Source: Acidithiobacillus caldus ATCC 51756 (lineage in GTDB: Bacteria > Pseudomonadota > Gammaproteobacteria > Acidithiobacillales > Acidithiobacillaceae). Taken from it: 64,000 nucleotides of DNA. Below, in pieces: positions 56,262-64,000 of the stretch. The notes below the pieces were generated by a model. It was not told the origin of the DNA. It saw nothing but the letters and a program-made list of their open reading frames with translations, and did not search any database. Position numbers and translations under genes: made by a program. The stretch spans positions 1,684,714 through 1,748,713 of the forward strand of contig NZ_CP005986.1 in assembly GCF_000175575.2 (NCBI RefSeq). The letters run 5' to 3'. Numbering within the stretch: the stretch's first letter is position 1; each line of letters opens with the position of its first letter.

Positions 56262-59200
56262 TTACATCAGTTTCCAGCGTCGCCGCTGCCATAATGCATA
56301 CAGCGCCGGAATTACCAGTAGCGCCAATAACGCTGCACTGAACATCCCGCCGACAACCGGGGCCGCAATGCGGCGCATCATGTCTGCTCCCGTCCCATGG
56401 CTGAACATGATTGGCAGCAAACCGACAACCACCAAAGTAAGGGTCATGACCAAAGGCCGCAGTCGCAGCATGCTGCCTTCTACCACCGCCAGTTGCAGGT
56501 CATGCCAATTCTCCAGGGCGTTGCGCGCGCGTCGGCGATACACCGCTGCATCGAGATATAAGAGCATGACCACGCCAAATTCTGCCGCCACGCCGGCGAG
56601 CGCAATGAATCCAACGACCACGGCTACCGATAACTTGTAGTGCAGCAGGAAGACCAACCACAGCCCCCCAAGGAGAGAAAAAGGCAGGGTCACCAATACG
56701 ATCCCCACTTCCACTACGTTACCGAAATTGAAATAGAGCAGCACCGTAATCAACAACAGGACCGCGGGTACCACTAACAGGAGGCGATGATCGGCACGTT
56801 CCATACTTTTGTACTCGCCGACCCAACCGATGGTATACCCAGGAGGTAAATGCACATGTTGAGCCAGCGCCCGTTTGGCAGTCGCAACATAACCACCAAT
56901 GCTGGTACCAGGCTTGAGGTCAATGGTTACCCAGGAGTTCAGCTGACTGTTGTCGCTCGTCAGCATCGCTGGACCTTTCTCATAGCGAATACGTGCCACC
57001 TGCGCGAGCGGAATCTGGGCGCCATCGGGCGCGGTAACATAGGCGTTCTGCAAGGCCGCAAGGGACTGGCGCTCAGCGCGCGGATAACGAAGATCGACTG
57101 GAAAACGCTGCACTCCCTCCACAGCGGTGGTCAGGACCTTGCCGCCAATCGCCGTTTCCACAAGCTTGTTCACATCTGCGACCGAAATGCCATAGCGCGC
57201 TGCGGCCCGTCGTCTGGTGTGGATGACGATATAGCGTCCACCCAAAGCATGTGCAGCGTACACCGACTGGGTACCAGGGACAGACGCCAGGACTTGCTGT
57301 ATTTGCTGACCGAGTCGATTCAAGGTAGCCAAATTCGCCCCGGTGACCTTGATCCCTAAAGGGGTCTGCAAACCCGTCGTCAGCATGTCTACGCGCCCCT
57401 TGATAGGCTGCGTCCAGTCGTTGCTCAACCCAGGAATTTGCAGCGCTCGATTGAGCTGGTCTCGTAGCCGATCGAGGGTCATCCCCGCTGGCCAGTGGAT
57501 TCTGTTGCGTAGGGTCACAACCGTATCGAACATGGAAATCGGCGACTGATCCGTTGCGGTTTGTGCCCGCCCGGCTTCGCCGAACACCGTTTTGACTTCG
57601 GGAAAGCTTTTGAGGATGCGATCGGTCAACTGCAGCAAGCTTCCCGCCTCGCCATAGGAGATGGCCGGGTTCTGGGCGACGGGCATATACAGCAGGGTGC
57701 CCTCGTCAAGGGGCGGCATGAGCTGGGTGCCGAGCCGCTGCCAAGGATAGATCATGGTCAACGAGAGCAACCCGGCCAACAGCAGAATCAGCCATGGTGC
57801 CCGCAATACCGCATGGATAATGGGACGGTACAGCGACGCCAAGACACGATTGATCGGATTCTTGCGCTCGGCGGGAATCCGTCCCCGGATGAACCAGGCC
57901 ATGAGGAGCGGCACCAAGGTGATCGACAGCAGAGCCGCTGCCCCAATGGCAAAGGTTTTGGTAAAGGCGAGTGGCGCAAAAAGTTTGCCTTCCTGACCAC
58001 CAAGGGCAAAAATCGGAAGAAAGGATACCGTAATGATCAACAGCGAAAAGAACAATGCCGGTCCGACTTCGAGTGCCGCCTCGCGCGCTGCGATCCAGGG
58101 GTTTTGCTCCCTGCCCTCCTCCATCCGCTTGTGCATGTTCTCGATCATGACGACAGGGGCGTCCACCATGACCCCCACGGCGATGGCGATTCCGCCAAGA
58201 GACATGATGTTGGCCGAGATTCCCAAGCCATACATGATCGCAAAAGCGGCCAGAATGCCGACCGGCAGGGTGATCAGCACCACCAGAGCGGAACGAGCGC
58301 GCAGCAAAAACAGGAAAGTAATCAGGAGGACGGCAACACACTCTTCCAGCAGCTTGCCACTGAGCGTGGCAATACTGCGTTGGATGAGGGGACGCTGGCT
58401 GTACGTGGTGACGATCCGCACCCCTGCGGGGAAGGAGGATTGTAGGCCATGCAGCTTTTGCGCCACCTTCCGAATCAGTGCGTTGGCATTACCGCTCTGA
58501 TTCATCATGACGATCCCTCCCACTACCTGCCCTTGTCCGTTCAGCTCGGCGATGCCACTCGGCAGTACGGGGCCTAGCTGCACCCGAGCAATTTGCGCCA
58601 AGGTGATCGGTACGCCATCCCGAACGGCCACGGGGACTTGCCGAAGATCCTGCAGCGAATGGATGTAGCCCGAAGTGCGCACGATATAGCGGGACTCCCC
58701 CAGGTCAATGACAGAGCCGCTGGTTTCACCGTTCGCCGCACGAACGGCCGCCTCCACCTGCGGCAAGGTGATTTTGTCGGCAATCATGCGCTGCGGATGG
58801 ACGACGACTTGATACTCTTGCTCCATTCCCCCCACCGTGGCTACCTGCGCCACCCCCGGTATTCCCTGCAGAGCGAATTTTAGAAACCAGTTTTGCAGCG
58901 TGGTCAATTGCGCAAGATTCAAGGTCCCTTTGGGGTCGGTCAGGGCATATTCATAGATCCAGTCGACGCCCGAACTATTTGGGCCCAGTGCCGGTGTCAC
59001 GCCGCTCGGCAGTTCGCCCTGCGCTTGCTCGAGATACTGTAAAACCAGATTGCGTGCCTGAAAGATGGAAGTACCGTCCTTGAACAAGACGTAGACATAG
59101 GAATCCCCGAACATCGAGTAGCCGCGCACCGCCTGGGCACCCGGAACCTCCTGCAAGGTCGTCTCGAGGGGATAGGTGACCTGGTCCTGTACGACCTGGG

Positions 59201-59372
59201 GTGCTTGCCCCGGGTAGCTGGTCTTGACGATGACCTGAGTGGGAGAAATGTCGGGGATGGCTTCCAAGGGAATGGCGCGCACCGCGAGAATACCGGCCAC
59301 GGTCACGATCAGGGTAGCCAGAACGACGAGAAGCGGATTATCGAGGGAGGCGCGAACGATGGCCTTAATCAT
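56262..59372 (-). CDS. cusA: Heavy-metal RND efflux transporter (CusA/CzcA type)
   Basis: The inner-membrane pump of a tripartite system. The 1036-residue protein has twelve helices in the RND duplicate layout, with the N-terminal IKAIVRASLDNPLLVVLATL, GVMVDAPVVMIENMHKRMEE (helix 4, HME-RND signature), ELNGQGQVVGGIVMMNQSGN and LIVIPALYALWQRRRWKLM at the end. The signature GVMVD resembles CusA, and copper genes nearby support Cu(I)/Ag(I). Zinc or cobalt cannot be excluded. Start at 59372 overlaps cusB by 8 bp. Confidence 0.92.
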   Translation of the reverse strand: MIKAIVRASLDNPLLVVLATLIVTVAGILAVRAIPLEAIPDISPTQVIVKTSYPGQAPQVVQDQVTYPLETTLQEVPGAQAVRGYSMFGDSYVYVLFKDGTSIFQARNLVLQYLEQAQGELPSGVTPALGPNSSGVDWIYEYALTDPKGTLNLAQLTTLQNWFLKFALQGIPGVAQVATVGGMEQEYQVVVHPQRMIADKITLPQVEAAVRAANGETSGSVIDLGESRYIVRTSGYIHSLQDLRQVPVAVRDGVPITLAQIARVQLGPVLPSGIAELNGQGQVVGGIVMMNQSGNANALIRKVAQKLHGLQSSFPAGVRIVTTYSQRPLIQRSIATLSGKLLEECVAVLLITFLFLLRARSALVVLITLPVGILAAFAIMYGLGISANIMSLGGIAIAVGVMVDAPVVMIENMHKRMEEGREQNPWIAAREAALEVGPALFFSLLIITVSFLPIFALGGQEGKLFAPLAFTKTFAIGAAALLSITLVPLLMAWFIRGRIPAERKNPINRVLASLYRPIIHAVLRAPWLILLLAGLLSLTMIYPWQRLGTQLMPPLDEGTLLYMPVAQNPAISYGEAGSLLQLTDRILKSFPEVKTVFGEAGRAQTATDQSPISMFDTVVTLRNRIHWPAGMTLDRLRDQLNRALQIPGLSNDWTQPIKGRVDMLTTGLQTPLGIKVTGANLATLNRLGQQIQQVLASVPGTQSVYAAHALGGRYIVIHTRRRAAARYGISVADVNKLVETAIGGKVLTTAVEGVQRFPVDLRYPRAERQSLAALQNAYVTAPDGAQIPLAQVARIRYEKGPAMLTSDNSQLNSWVTIDLKPGTSIGGYVATAKRALAQHVHLPPGYTIGWVGEYKSMERADHRLLLVVPAVLLLITVLLYFNFGNVVEVGIVLVTLPFSLLGGLWLVFLLHYKLSVAVVVGFIALAGVAAEFGVVMLLYLDAAVYRRRARNALENWHDLQLAVVEGSMLRLRPLVMTLTLVVVGLLPIMFSHGTGADMMRRIAAPVVGGMFSAALLALLVIPALYALWQRRRWKLM

Positions 59373-60750
59373 GTCCGCCGCCTCCCATGTGCATGCCCGC
59401 CATCGATCCCGATGCCGACGAGTTTTTTGAGGTCGGGGCGGTAGGAGAGGCATGTTCCGCCGTAGTGCGTGCAGTGTGCTTGGAGCCTAAATTTCCACCC
59501 AACATGCGCGCTCGCACGGACTGAAACTGGGACTCAGAGTAGAGTAGGAACTGGGTGTTATCCACGACCTTCTCGCCGGCATGCAGGCCCCGTGAAATTG
59601 CGGTCCAACCGTCGGCTGTGGGTCCGACTTCTACCTGCACAGGCAGGAAATGCCCGGCGGCTTGTTGCAGCATCACAAAATTCCCCTGCTCGGTTCGGAG
59701 AATGGCACTGTCGGGTACGGCGAGGACTCGGTGTGCCTGAGTCCATACCTGAGCCGTCACGTACATGCCTGGGCGCAGCACGCCATCCGGATTGGCAAAC
59801 GACAACCGTGCCGTGACCGTACGACTCTGGGGATTTTGCGTCGGATACAGAAAGCTGAGTCGGCCCTGCCAAAGCTTCCCCGGGAACTCCTCGGAGCGCA
59901 GTTCCACGCGATCACCGATGCGCACCCAAGGGAGTTGGTAGCCATAGAGTGCGACCTGTACCCAAACCCGATCGAGATTCGCGATCTCCATCAGGCTACT
60001 TTGTGCGGAGAGGTATCCGCCCTGGTGAAACGCTAACTGCTGTACTACGCCAGAGGCGGGGGCATAAATGGTTACCTGCCGCTGTGCTACCCCGCTGCGA
60101 CGCAAGGCGGCGATCTCCGCCGACGACAGTCCGAGCAGTCGCAAGCGCTCTGTTGCCGCCGCAGTTAGTCCCATGCCCCCAGTGTTTTCTGCCGAGCCAC
60201 TCCTCTGGGCGAGCAGATATTCCTGCTCGGCATTGTAGACCTCTGGCGAATACACCCGTGCCAACACGCTTCCGGCAGCAACCGGATCCCCCACTGCACG
60301 AACCGCCAGGTTGGTGATCCAACCGGAAAATCGCGGAGTGACGGAGTACACGCGGTTTTCGTCCACGGCCACCGTGCCCACGGTGGTGAGGACACGGCCA
60401 ATCCGTCGACGCCGTACCGTAACTACGCGAACACCAAGTTGCTGTACCATCCGCGCATCCACCGAGAGTCCCGCTGGAGAAACCGCGGGTGCGTGGGCAT
60501 ACACGGGGATATAGGCCATGCCCATATTGTCTTTCATGGGATGCGACGCGTGGATGGCCGGGTTCATGGGATTGGCCCAGTAGAGAATCCGCGGTTTGGC
60601 GTTTTTGTGGTGGACCGTCTCCGGATACTCCTTCGCAGGAGGCGATTTGCTCACGGGCGATTGGACGGGTAACCACAGCACCAGCGCGACCCCGATTCCG
60701 GTACCGACTAACAACGAAATGAGTGAAAACCCCCAAACACGCTTATTCAT
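59365..60750 (-). CDS. cusB: RND efflux periplasmic adaptor (CusB type)
   Basis: The membrane-fusion protein that links the pump to the outer-membrane channel. The 461-residue product has a signal anchor (MNKRVWGFSLISLLVGTGIG) and a heavy-metal-binding motif (ILYWANPMNPAIHASHPMKD) typical of CusB. HlyD-type barrel-sandwich sequence follows (RVYSVTPRFSGWITNLAVRA and ASGVVQQLAFHQGGYLSAQ). The Met/His-rich end (SGSMAGMHMGGGGHD) also fits copper. Start overlaps the cusC stop by 4 bp. Confidence 0.92.
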   Translation of the reverse strand: MNKRVWGFSLISLLVGTGIGVALVLWLPVQSPVSKSPPAKEYPETVHHKNAKPRILYWANPMNPAIHASHPMKDNMGMAYIPVYAHAPAVSPAGLSVDARMVQQLGVRVVTVRRRRIGRVLTTVGTVAVDENRVYSVTPRFSGWITNLAVRAVGDPVAAGSVLARVYSPEVYNAEQEYLLAQRSGSAENTGGMGLTAAATERLRLLGLSSAEIAALRRSGVAQRQVTIYAPASGVVQQLAFHQGGYLSAQSSLMEIANLDRVWVQVALYGYQLPWVRIGDRVELRSEEFPGKLWQGRLSFLYPTQNPQSRTVTARLSFANPDGVLRPGMYVTAQVWTQAHRVLAVPDSAILRTEQGNFVMLQQAAGHFLPVQVEVGPTADGWTAISRGLHAGEKVVDNTQFLLYSESQFQSVRARMLGGNLGSKHTARTTAEHASPTAPTSKNSSASGSMAGMHMGGGGHD

Positions 60751-62042
60751 GGTTGCACCCCGCGATATTGCGTTGTCAAATAGTCCAACTGCGCGATCGC
60801 CAGCGCCCGATCTCGGCGGGCAGTGAGGGTTTCCAGTGCGGTGGTGAGTACGGTATTTTGCGCGCGCAATACCGATTGGAATCGGCCCCGGCCGCCGCGA
60901 AAGTCGTTGAGTTCGGCAGAGTAAGTTTGGGTCGCCAAGAGGGTCAAATCCTGCTGGCCTCGCTTGTACTCAGCGTCTGCGGCCTGATATTGGGCGTAGG
61001 CGCTGCGCAGCTCTCGCGCAATACGCAGGCGCTGTTCGTCATAGTCATCGACGGCAGCCATCTCCTGTTCTTGCGCGGCAGCAATGGTCTGGTCCTGCCG
61101 GTCACCGGGAAAAATCGGCAGGCTGAGATTGACGCCCACCGAGAGCCAGTTCGGGCTGCCCGGCATGAAGTCCTGTCCGTAGGACGTGCTGACCGTAATC
61201 GAAGGGAGCAGACTGCGGTGGGCCACCTGCACGCTCACCCGCGCGGCACCCTCGTTCGCCGCCGCTGCCTGCAGTGTCGGTTGGCCAGGAATCCGGGCGA
61301 TCAAAAGCGACAAGGCCGGTGGTGGGGCGGCATGCGGCCATCGCCAGACCAATTGCGGTGGAGCGGAAAGCCCGAGGAGTTCGGTAATGCGCGCAAGAGC
61401 AACAGTCTGCTCGGAGCGGATCTGGTCTTTTTCGTTTTCGAGAGCGACGCGGGCCAGACGGCTGCGCAATACGTCCGCTTCGTCGGCGCGCCCGGCGCGG
61501 TAAGCAGCTGTCGCCGCTTGCTCCGTCAAACGCGCCAATTGCTCCTGACGAACGAGGATCCGCATCTCGTCGTGCCCTACCAAGGCCTGTATCCAGCTTT
61601 GCTGCAAAAGCCAGCGGAGCTCTGCTGCTCGCTCGGCTTTACTGGCTGACGCCGCACGCGCCTCCATCCGTAACTGGCGGCCGCGTAATGTGAGTTGGCC
61701 AAAGGGAGGAAATGTCTGGCTCAGGCCGACGCTCAGCATGCTCATTTGCTGCTGATTCATGGAAAAGTTGTTGGTGGGAAGATCGACTGCACCAAGGCTG
61801 AGATGCGGATCCGGCAGCTGCGCTGCGGCAATGGCCTGATGACGCAGGGCAAGAATCTTTTGCCGATAAGCGGCCAAGCTGGGATTTTTGGAAATCCGGT
61901 GTTCTGCGTCGGCCAGGGTAAGGGTTGTGGTCGCTTCCGCAGTAGCTGAGGCCAACACGCTCAGGATGGAAGCAAGTGCTACGGGCACGAGGCCGCGTAG
62001 CTGCGAACGCAGGCGGGTGCACACTGGATGGTTCGATTTCAT
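60747..62042 (-). CDS. cusC: Outer-membrane efflux channel (CusC/TolC type)
   Basis: The 431-residue product has a signal peptide (VALASILSVLASATAEA) and the two tandem TolC repeats of long helices, with LGAVDLPTNNFSMNQQQMSM and VGVNLSLPIFPGDRQDQ as the strand regions. It should form the trimeric exit duct for CusAB. It leads the cusCBA operon. Confidence 0.9.
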   Translation of the reverse strand: MKSNHPVCTRLRSQLRGLVPVALASILSVLASATAEATTTLTLADAEHRISKNPSLAAYRQKILALRHQAIAAAQLPDPHLSLGAVDLPTNNFSMNQQQMSMLSVGLSQTFPPFGQLTLRGRQLRMEARAASASKAERAAELRWLLQQSWIQALVGHDEMRILVRQEQLARLTEQAATAAYRAGRADEADVLRSRLARVALENEKDQIRSEQTVALARITELLGLSAPPQLVWRWPHAAPPPALSLLIARIPGQPTLQAAAANEGAARVSVQVAHRSLLPSITVSTSYGQDFMPGSPNWLSVGVNLSLPIFPGDRQDQTIAAAQEQEMAAVDDYDEQRLRIARELRSAYAQYQAADAEYKRGQQDLTLLATQTYSAELNDFRGGRGRFQSVLRAQNTVLTTALETLTARRDRALAIAQLDYLTTQYRGVQP

Positions 62043-62110
62043 GGAATGCTCCTGAAAATAACGCGAGGAAGCCCGTCCAGCGGACGGGAGGCGCTAGTTT
62101 TCAGAGCAAC

Positions 62111-62596
62111 TCAAATCAGAAGACGGACCCGCGAAAGTGGTGGAGGGTGTGCCCAAACCACCAGTAGATTCCAACAAGGCACACAGACAAAGCCCTGCAG
62201 TAGCAGGGCGAACCAAGCCAGTACCAAGGTGAGGATGGCTGGCAAGAACAACTGCCCGAAAGTAGTACCCTTGGGAGCGTGCGCCAAGGCGCAAAGCGCC
62301 GAACAAGAATGGGCGCTCATACCGGCCATCGGGCAGTGGCTACCCATACCCATCATAGAGCACCCATCTCGCATCATCCCACTCATCGAGCGCATAGGCA
62401 TTCCTGCCATCATGGGGCAGCGGCACCAATCGGGGAAAATCGCATTGGAGAGGAGCAGGAACACCAGGAGTCCACTCACGAACAGGCGTAGCGAACCACG
62501 AAGCCCACGAGCCAACGGGACACGTTTGCGTGGCAATATCGCGATTTCCCTGGCGGCATCCGGGAACACGGCGAGGATGGGCCTCCTATTCGGCAA
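62111..62596 (-). CDS. Met/Cys-rich membrane protein
   Basis: The 161-residue frame has a membrane helix (SLRLFVSGLLVFLLLSNAI), a Met/Cys/His-rich loop (CRCPMMAGMPMRSMSGMMRD then CSMMGMGSHCPMAGMSAHSC) and a second hydrophobic part (LPAILTLVLAWFALLLQGFV). This composition suggests Cu(I) binding at the membrane. Position directly upstream of cusCBA agrees. The exact start is uncertain. I know no named family with certainty. Confidence 0.6.
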   Translation of the reverse strand: MPNRRPILAVFPDAAREIAILPRKRVPLARGLRGSLRLFVSGLLVFLLLSNAIFPDWCRCPMMAGMPMRSMSGMMRDGCSMMGMGSHCPMAGMSAHSCSALCALAHAPKGTTFGQLFLPAILTLVLAWFALLLQGFVCVPCWNLLVVWAHPPPLSRVRLLI

Positions 62597-62664
62597 CCTT
62601 TAGCGAAAGCTAATATACTGCCAGTTTAGCACTGCAGTTGGTTTTAATGTCAAGCAACAGACTC

Positions 62665-62905
62665 TTAACCGTCAAGGACAGCATCGAGTCGCGATTTCTG
62701 GTCGGCAAAGGTGCCATACAGCACGTTGCCGTCGATCACGGTGATCGCGCGCAACGCGCACGCCGTAGTGGGACTTGGCTTCCTCGGCCACACCTGGGGC
62801 CGTGACATCGCGTTCTTCATAGGCGATGCCGCGGGTCTGAAGATACTGCTTGACCGCCGCACAATCTGGACATCCAGGGCTGGTATACAGCAATACCTTT
62901 GCCAT
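62665..62905 (-). pseudogene. Glutaredoxin-family protein, frameshifted
   Basis: The frame from 62905 reads MAKVLLYTSPGCPDCAAVKQ and ends in the CPDC redox motif and the GIAYEERDVTAPGVAEEAKS region. Near 62755 the C-terminal sequence moves to another frame, giving AITVIDGNVLYGTFADQKSR to a stop at 62665. The split falls in the TVIDG/VG-x-x-V motif and is consistent with a one-base indel or a sequencing error. It lies between the CopZ-like gene and the Met-rich gene. Confidence 0.8.
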
Positions 62906-62908
62906 GCT

Positions 62909-63115
62909 TCAGCCCTGCACCTTGGCGTCGTATCCTTCTTCGTTGAGCGCGGCGATCAGTTCGTCAGCATGAACCTGACCATACACCACCGCCATACCCG
63001 ATTCCAGGTCCACCTCTGCTTTGTCCACTCCCGGGATGCGCTCCAGGGCCGTGGTGACGGCGCGGACACAATGTTGGCAGGTCATTCCGGTAACTTCGAG
63101 CTTGATTTCACGCAC
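62909..63115 (-). CDS. copZ: Copper chaperone, CopZ-like heavy-metal-associated domain
   Basis: The 68-residue cytosolic protein has the HMA fold with GMTCQHC (MxCxxC Cu(I) site) at residues ~9-15, then AVTTALERIPGVDKAEVDLE. GTG at 63115 with GGAG upstream is the start I use; the longer frame adds a non-homologous leader. It probably hands copper to the ATPase at 63598. Its stop is 3 bp from the glutaredoxin start. Confidence 0.88.
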   Translation of the reverse strand: MREIKLEVTGMTCQHCVRAVTTALERIPGVDKAEVDLESGMAVVYGQVHADELIAALNEEGYDAKVQG

Positions 63116-63170
63116 CTTCGATCTCCTGAAAAAAGGTTGTTTGGAATAGCGCTCTCCCGCAGGAGAGCCA

Positions 63171-63566
63171 TCACTTCCCCACCATCCTGGCCACACGATG
63201 CAGCTTTTCAGCTACTTCCCGTCCGACCTGCTCCACCCTGGGATCAGCAATCAGTCCGAGAACCGATTCGGGATCCATGAACACTACGCTGACACGGCCG
63301 TCTTCCTCCTCCCGAACCACCACGTTACAGGGCAGTAGGGCGCCGATGTCCGATACCGCTTGCAGAGCCTGATGGGCATAATGCGGATTGCAGGCACCAA
63401 GGATGATGTATGGCTTATGCTCCACCCCGAGCTTGGCTTTGAGCGTGGCTGCGACGTCAATGGTGGTCAGAACGCCGAAACCCTCGTGTTTGAGCGCTTC
63501 GGTTACAAGCTTGACGGTGGTGGGATAGTCGCTTGGGCTCGTGACGGAAAAGACGATTTGACTCAT
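63171..63566 (-). CDS. DUF302 protein
   Basis: The 131-residue protein has the DUF302 pattern LVTEALKHEGFGVLTTIDV, HKPYIILGACNPHYAHQALQ, IGALLPCNVVVRE and VVFMDPESVLG. DUF302 proteins are often found with copper or sulfur genes and are proposed to be small redox or metal-binding proteins; the role is not established. It lies between the ATPase and CopZ-like genes. Confidence 0.85.
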   Translation of the reverse strand: MSQIVFSVTSPSDYPTTVKLVTEALKHEGFGVLTTIDVAATLKAKLGVEHKPYIILGACNPHYAHQALQAVSDIGALLPCNVVVREEEDGRVSVVFMDPESVLGLIADPRVEQVGREVAEKLHRVARMVGK

Positions 63567-63597
63567 GGTAATTGCTCCTTTTCGTTGGGATGGATAC

Positions 63598-64000
63598 TCA
63601 GGCGGCAGTGGGCTGCCAGGCGTGGAGATGCTTCAGGCGCAAGCTATTCCCCAGCACGAAAATTGACGATAGGCCCATAGCGACACCTGCCAGCATGGGG
63701 TTGAGATGGATGCCGAGCGGCGCGGCCACGCCGGCGGCGATCGGGATCAGCAGAATGTTGTAGAAGAACGCCCAGAACAGGTTGCCGTGGATGTTGCCCA
63801 GCGTCTTGCGCGCCGCCGTCAATGCGGTGACCACCTCGCCGAGCTGGCCACGGGTCAGGGTCACGTCGGCTGCTTCAATGGCGATGTCGGTGCCGCTGGC
63901 CAGCGCGATGCCCACATCAGCCTGCGCCAGCGCCGGGGCGTCGTTGATGCCGTCGCCGACGAAAGCCACGCGCCGCCCCGCCTGCTGCAGTTCGGTGACC
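63598..64000 (-). CDS. copA: Copper P-type ATPase, C-terminal part (runs off the window)
   Basis: The sequence begins outside the window. The visible C-terminal 130 residues read [20 protein letters not shown] (the P-domain hinge GDGINDAP), [20 protein letters not shown] and then the last two helices, [19 protein letters not shown] and [20 protein letters not shown]. The MAGVAM-like and SS motifs are typical of Cu(I)-transporting P1B-ATPases. It is upstream of the DUF302, CopZ and glutaredoxin genes in one transcription unit. Confidence 0.9.
   Translation of the reverse strand, partial: VTELQQAGRRVAFVGDGINDAPALAQADVGIALASGTDIAIEAADVTLTRGQLGEVVTALTAARKTLGNIHGNLFWAFFYNILLIPIAAGVAAPLGIHLNPMLAGVAMGLSSIFVLGNSLRLKHLHAWQPTAA

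Overview
The window is a GC-rich bacterial chromosome segment from an acidophilic, sulfur/iron-oxidising-type gammaproteobacterial relative, most likely Acidithiobacillus. This is inferred from the Tat-exported HiPIP, the glnA/ntrBC/amt locus next to a porin, the heavy copper-efflux load and the many IS families. No 16S rRNA gene is present to settle it.

Layout. (1) 1-2437: the tail of an island at tRNA-Ser, with a non-coding GC-rich stretch and a frameshifted tyrosine integrase. (2) 2438-13498: conserved housekeeping genes (TspO, tRNA-Cys, tRNA-Gly, pgsA-uvrC, efp, yccF, ftsB-eno-kdsA-pyrG, uvrB), mostly on the minus strand with 4-bp overlaps. (3) 13598-23671: a 10-kb element integrated in the 3' end of tRNA-Arg, bounded by exact 45-bp att repeats. 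It carries an integrase, an AlpA-like switch, a primase-like protein, a RecA-fold helicase, terminase-like small ORFs, a MuF-like protein, a tape-measure-like virion protein and a pair of paralogous small genes. It has no capsid, portal or tail set, so it looks like a phage satellite. (4) 23672-36940: a mobile-element graveyard (integrase remnant, IS630, two identical IS1595 copies, IS5/IS66/IS256 relics, a tRNA-Asn 3' fragment). It surrounds a four-gene operon of zinc-ribbon membrane proteins plus a lipoprotein, broken by both IS1595 copies. RhlE, HiPIP and a secreted Met/Gly-rich protein lie in the same stretch. (5) 37034-46938: a nitrogen-control locus: porin, glnK, amt, a membrane protein, a class I glutamine amidotransferase and a divergent P-II protein on the minus strand, opposite glnA. 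Sigma-54 promoters and an NtrC-like palindrome lie in the shared control region. ntrBC follow. (6) 47131-50893: an Anbu-type proteasome-like peptidase, a sensor-domain membrane protein, a complete IS256 and a broken second Anbu copy. (7) 51064-53986: a compact seven-gene ECF sigma/anti-sigma operon for small envelope proteins. (8) 54332-64000: metal resistance: a Ni/Co-type exporter with a CsoR/RcnR-family repressor, a Met-rich periplasmic protein, a CusCBA-type tripartite pump, a frameshifted glutaredoxin, a CopZ-like chaperone, a DUF302 protein and the end of a copper P-type ATPase.

Joining the flanks of IS630 and of both IS1595 copies across one target-site copy restores single open reading frames in every case. 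These are therefore clean insertions into previously intact genes. The strongest candidates for undescribed biology are the tRNA-Arg satellite-like element and the zinc-ribbon membrane operon.
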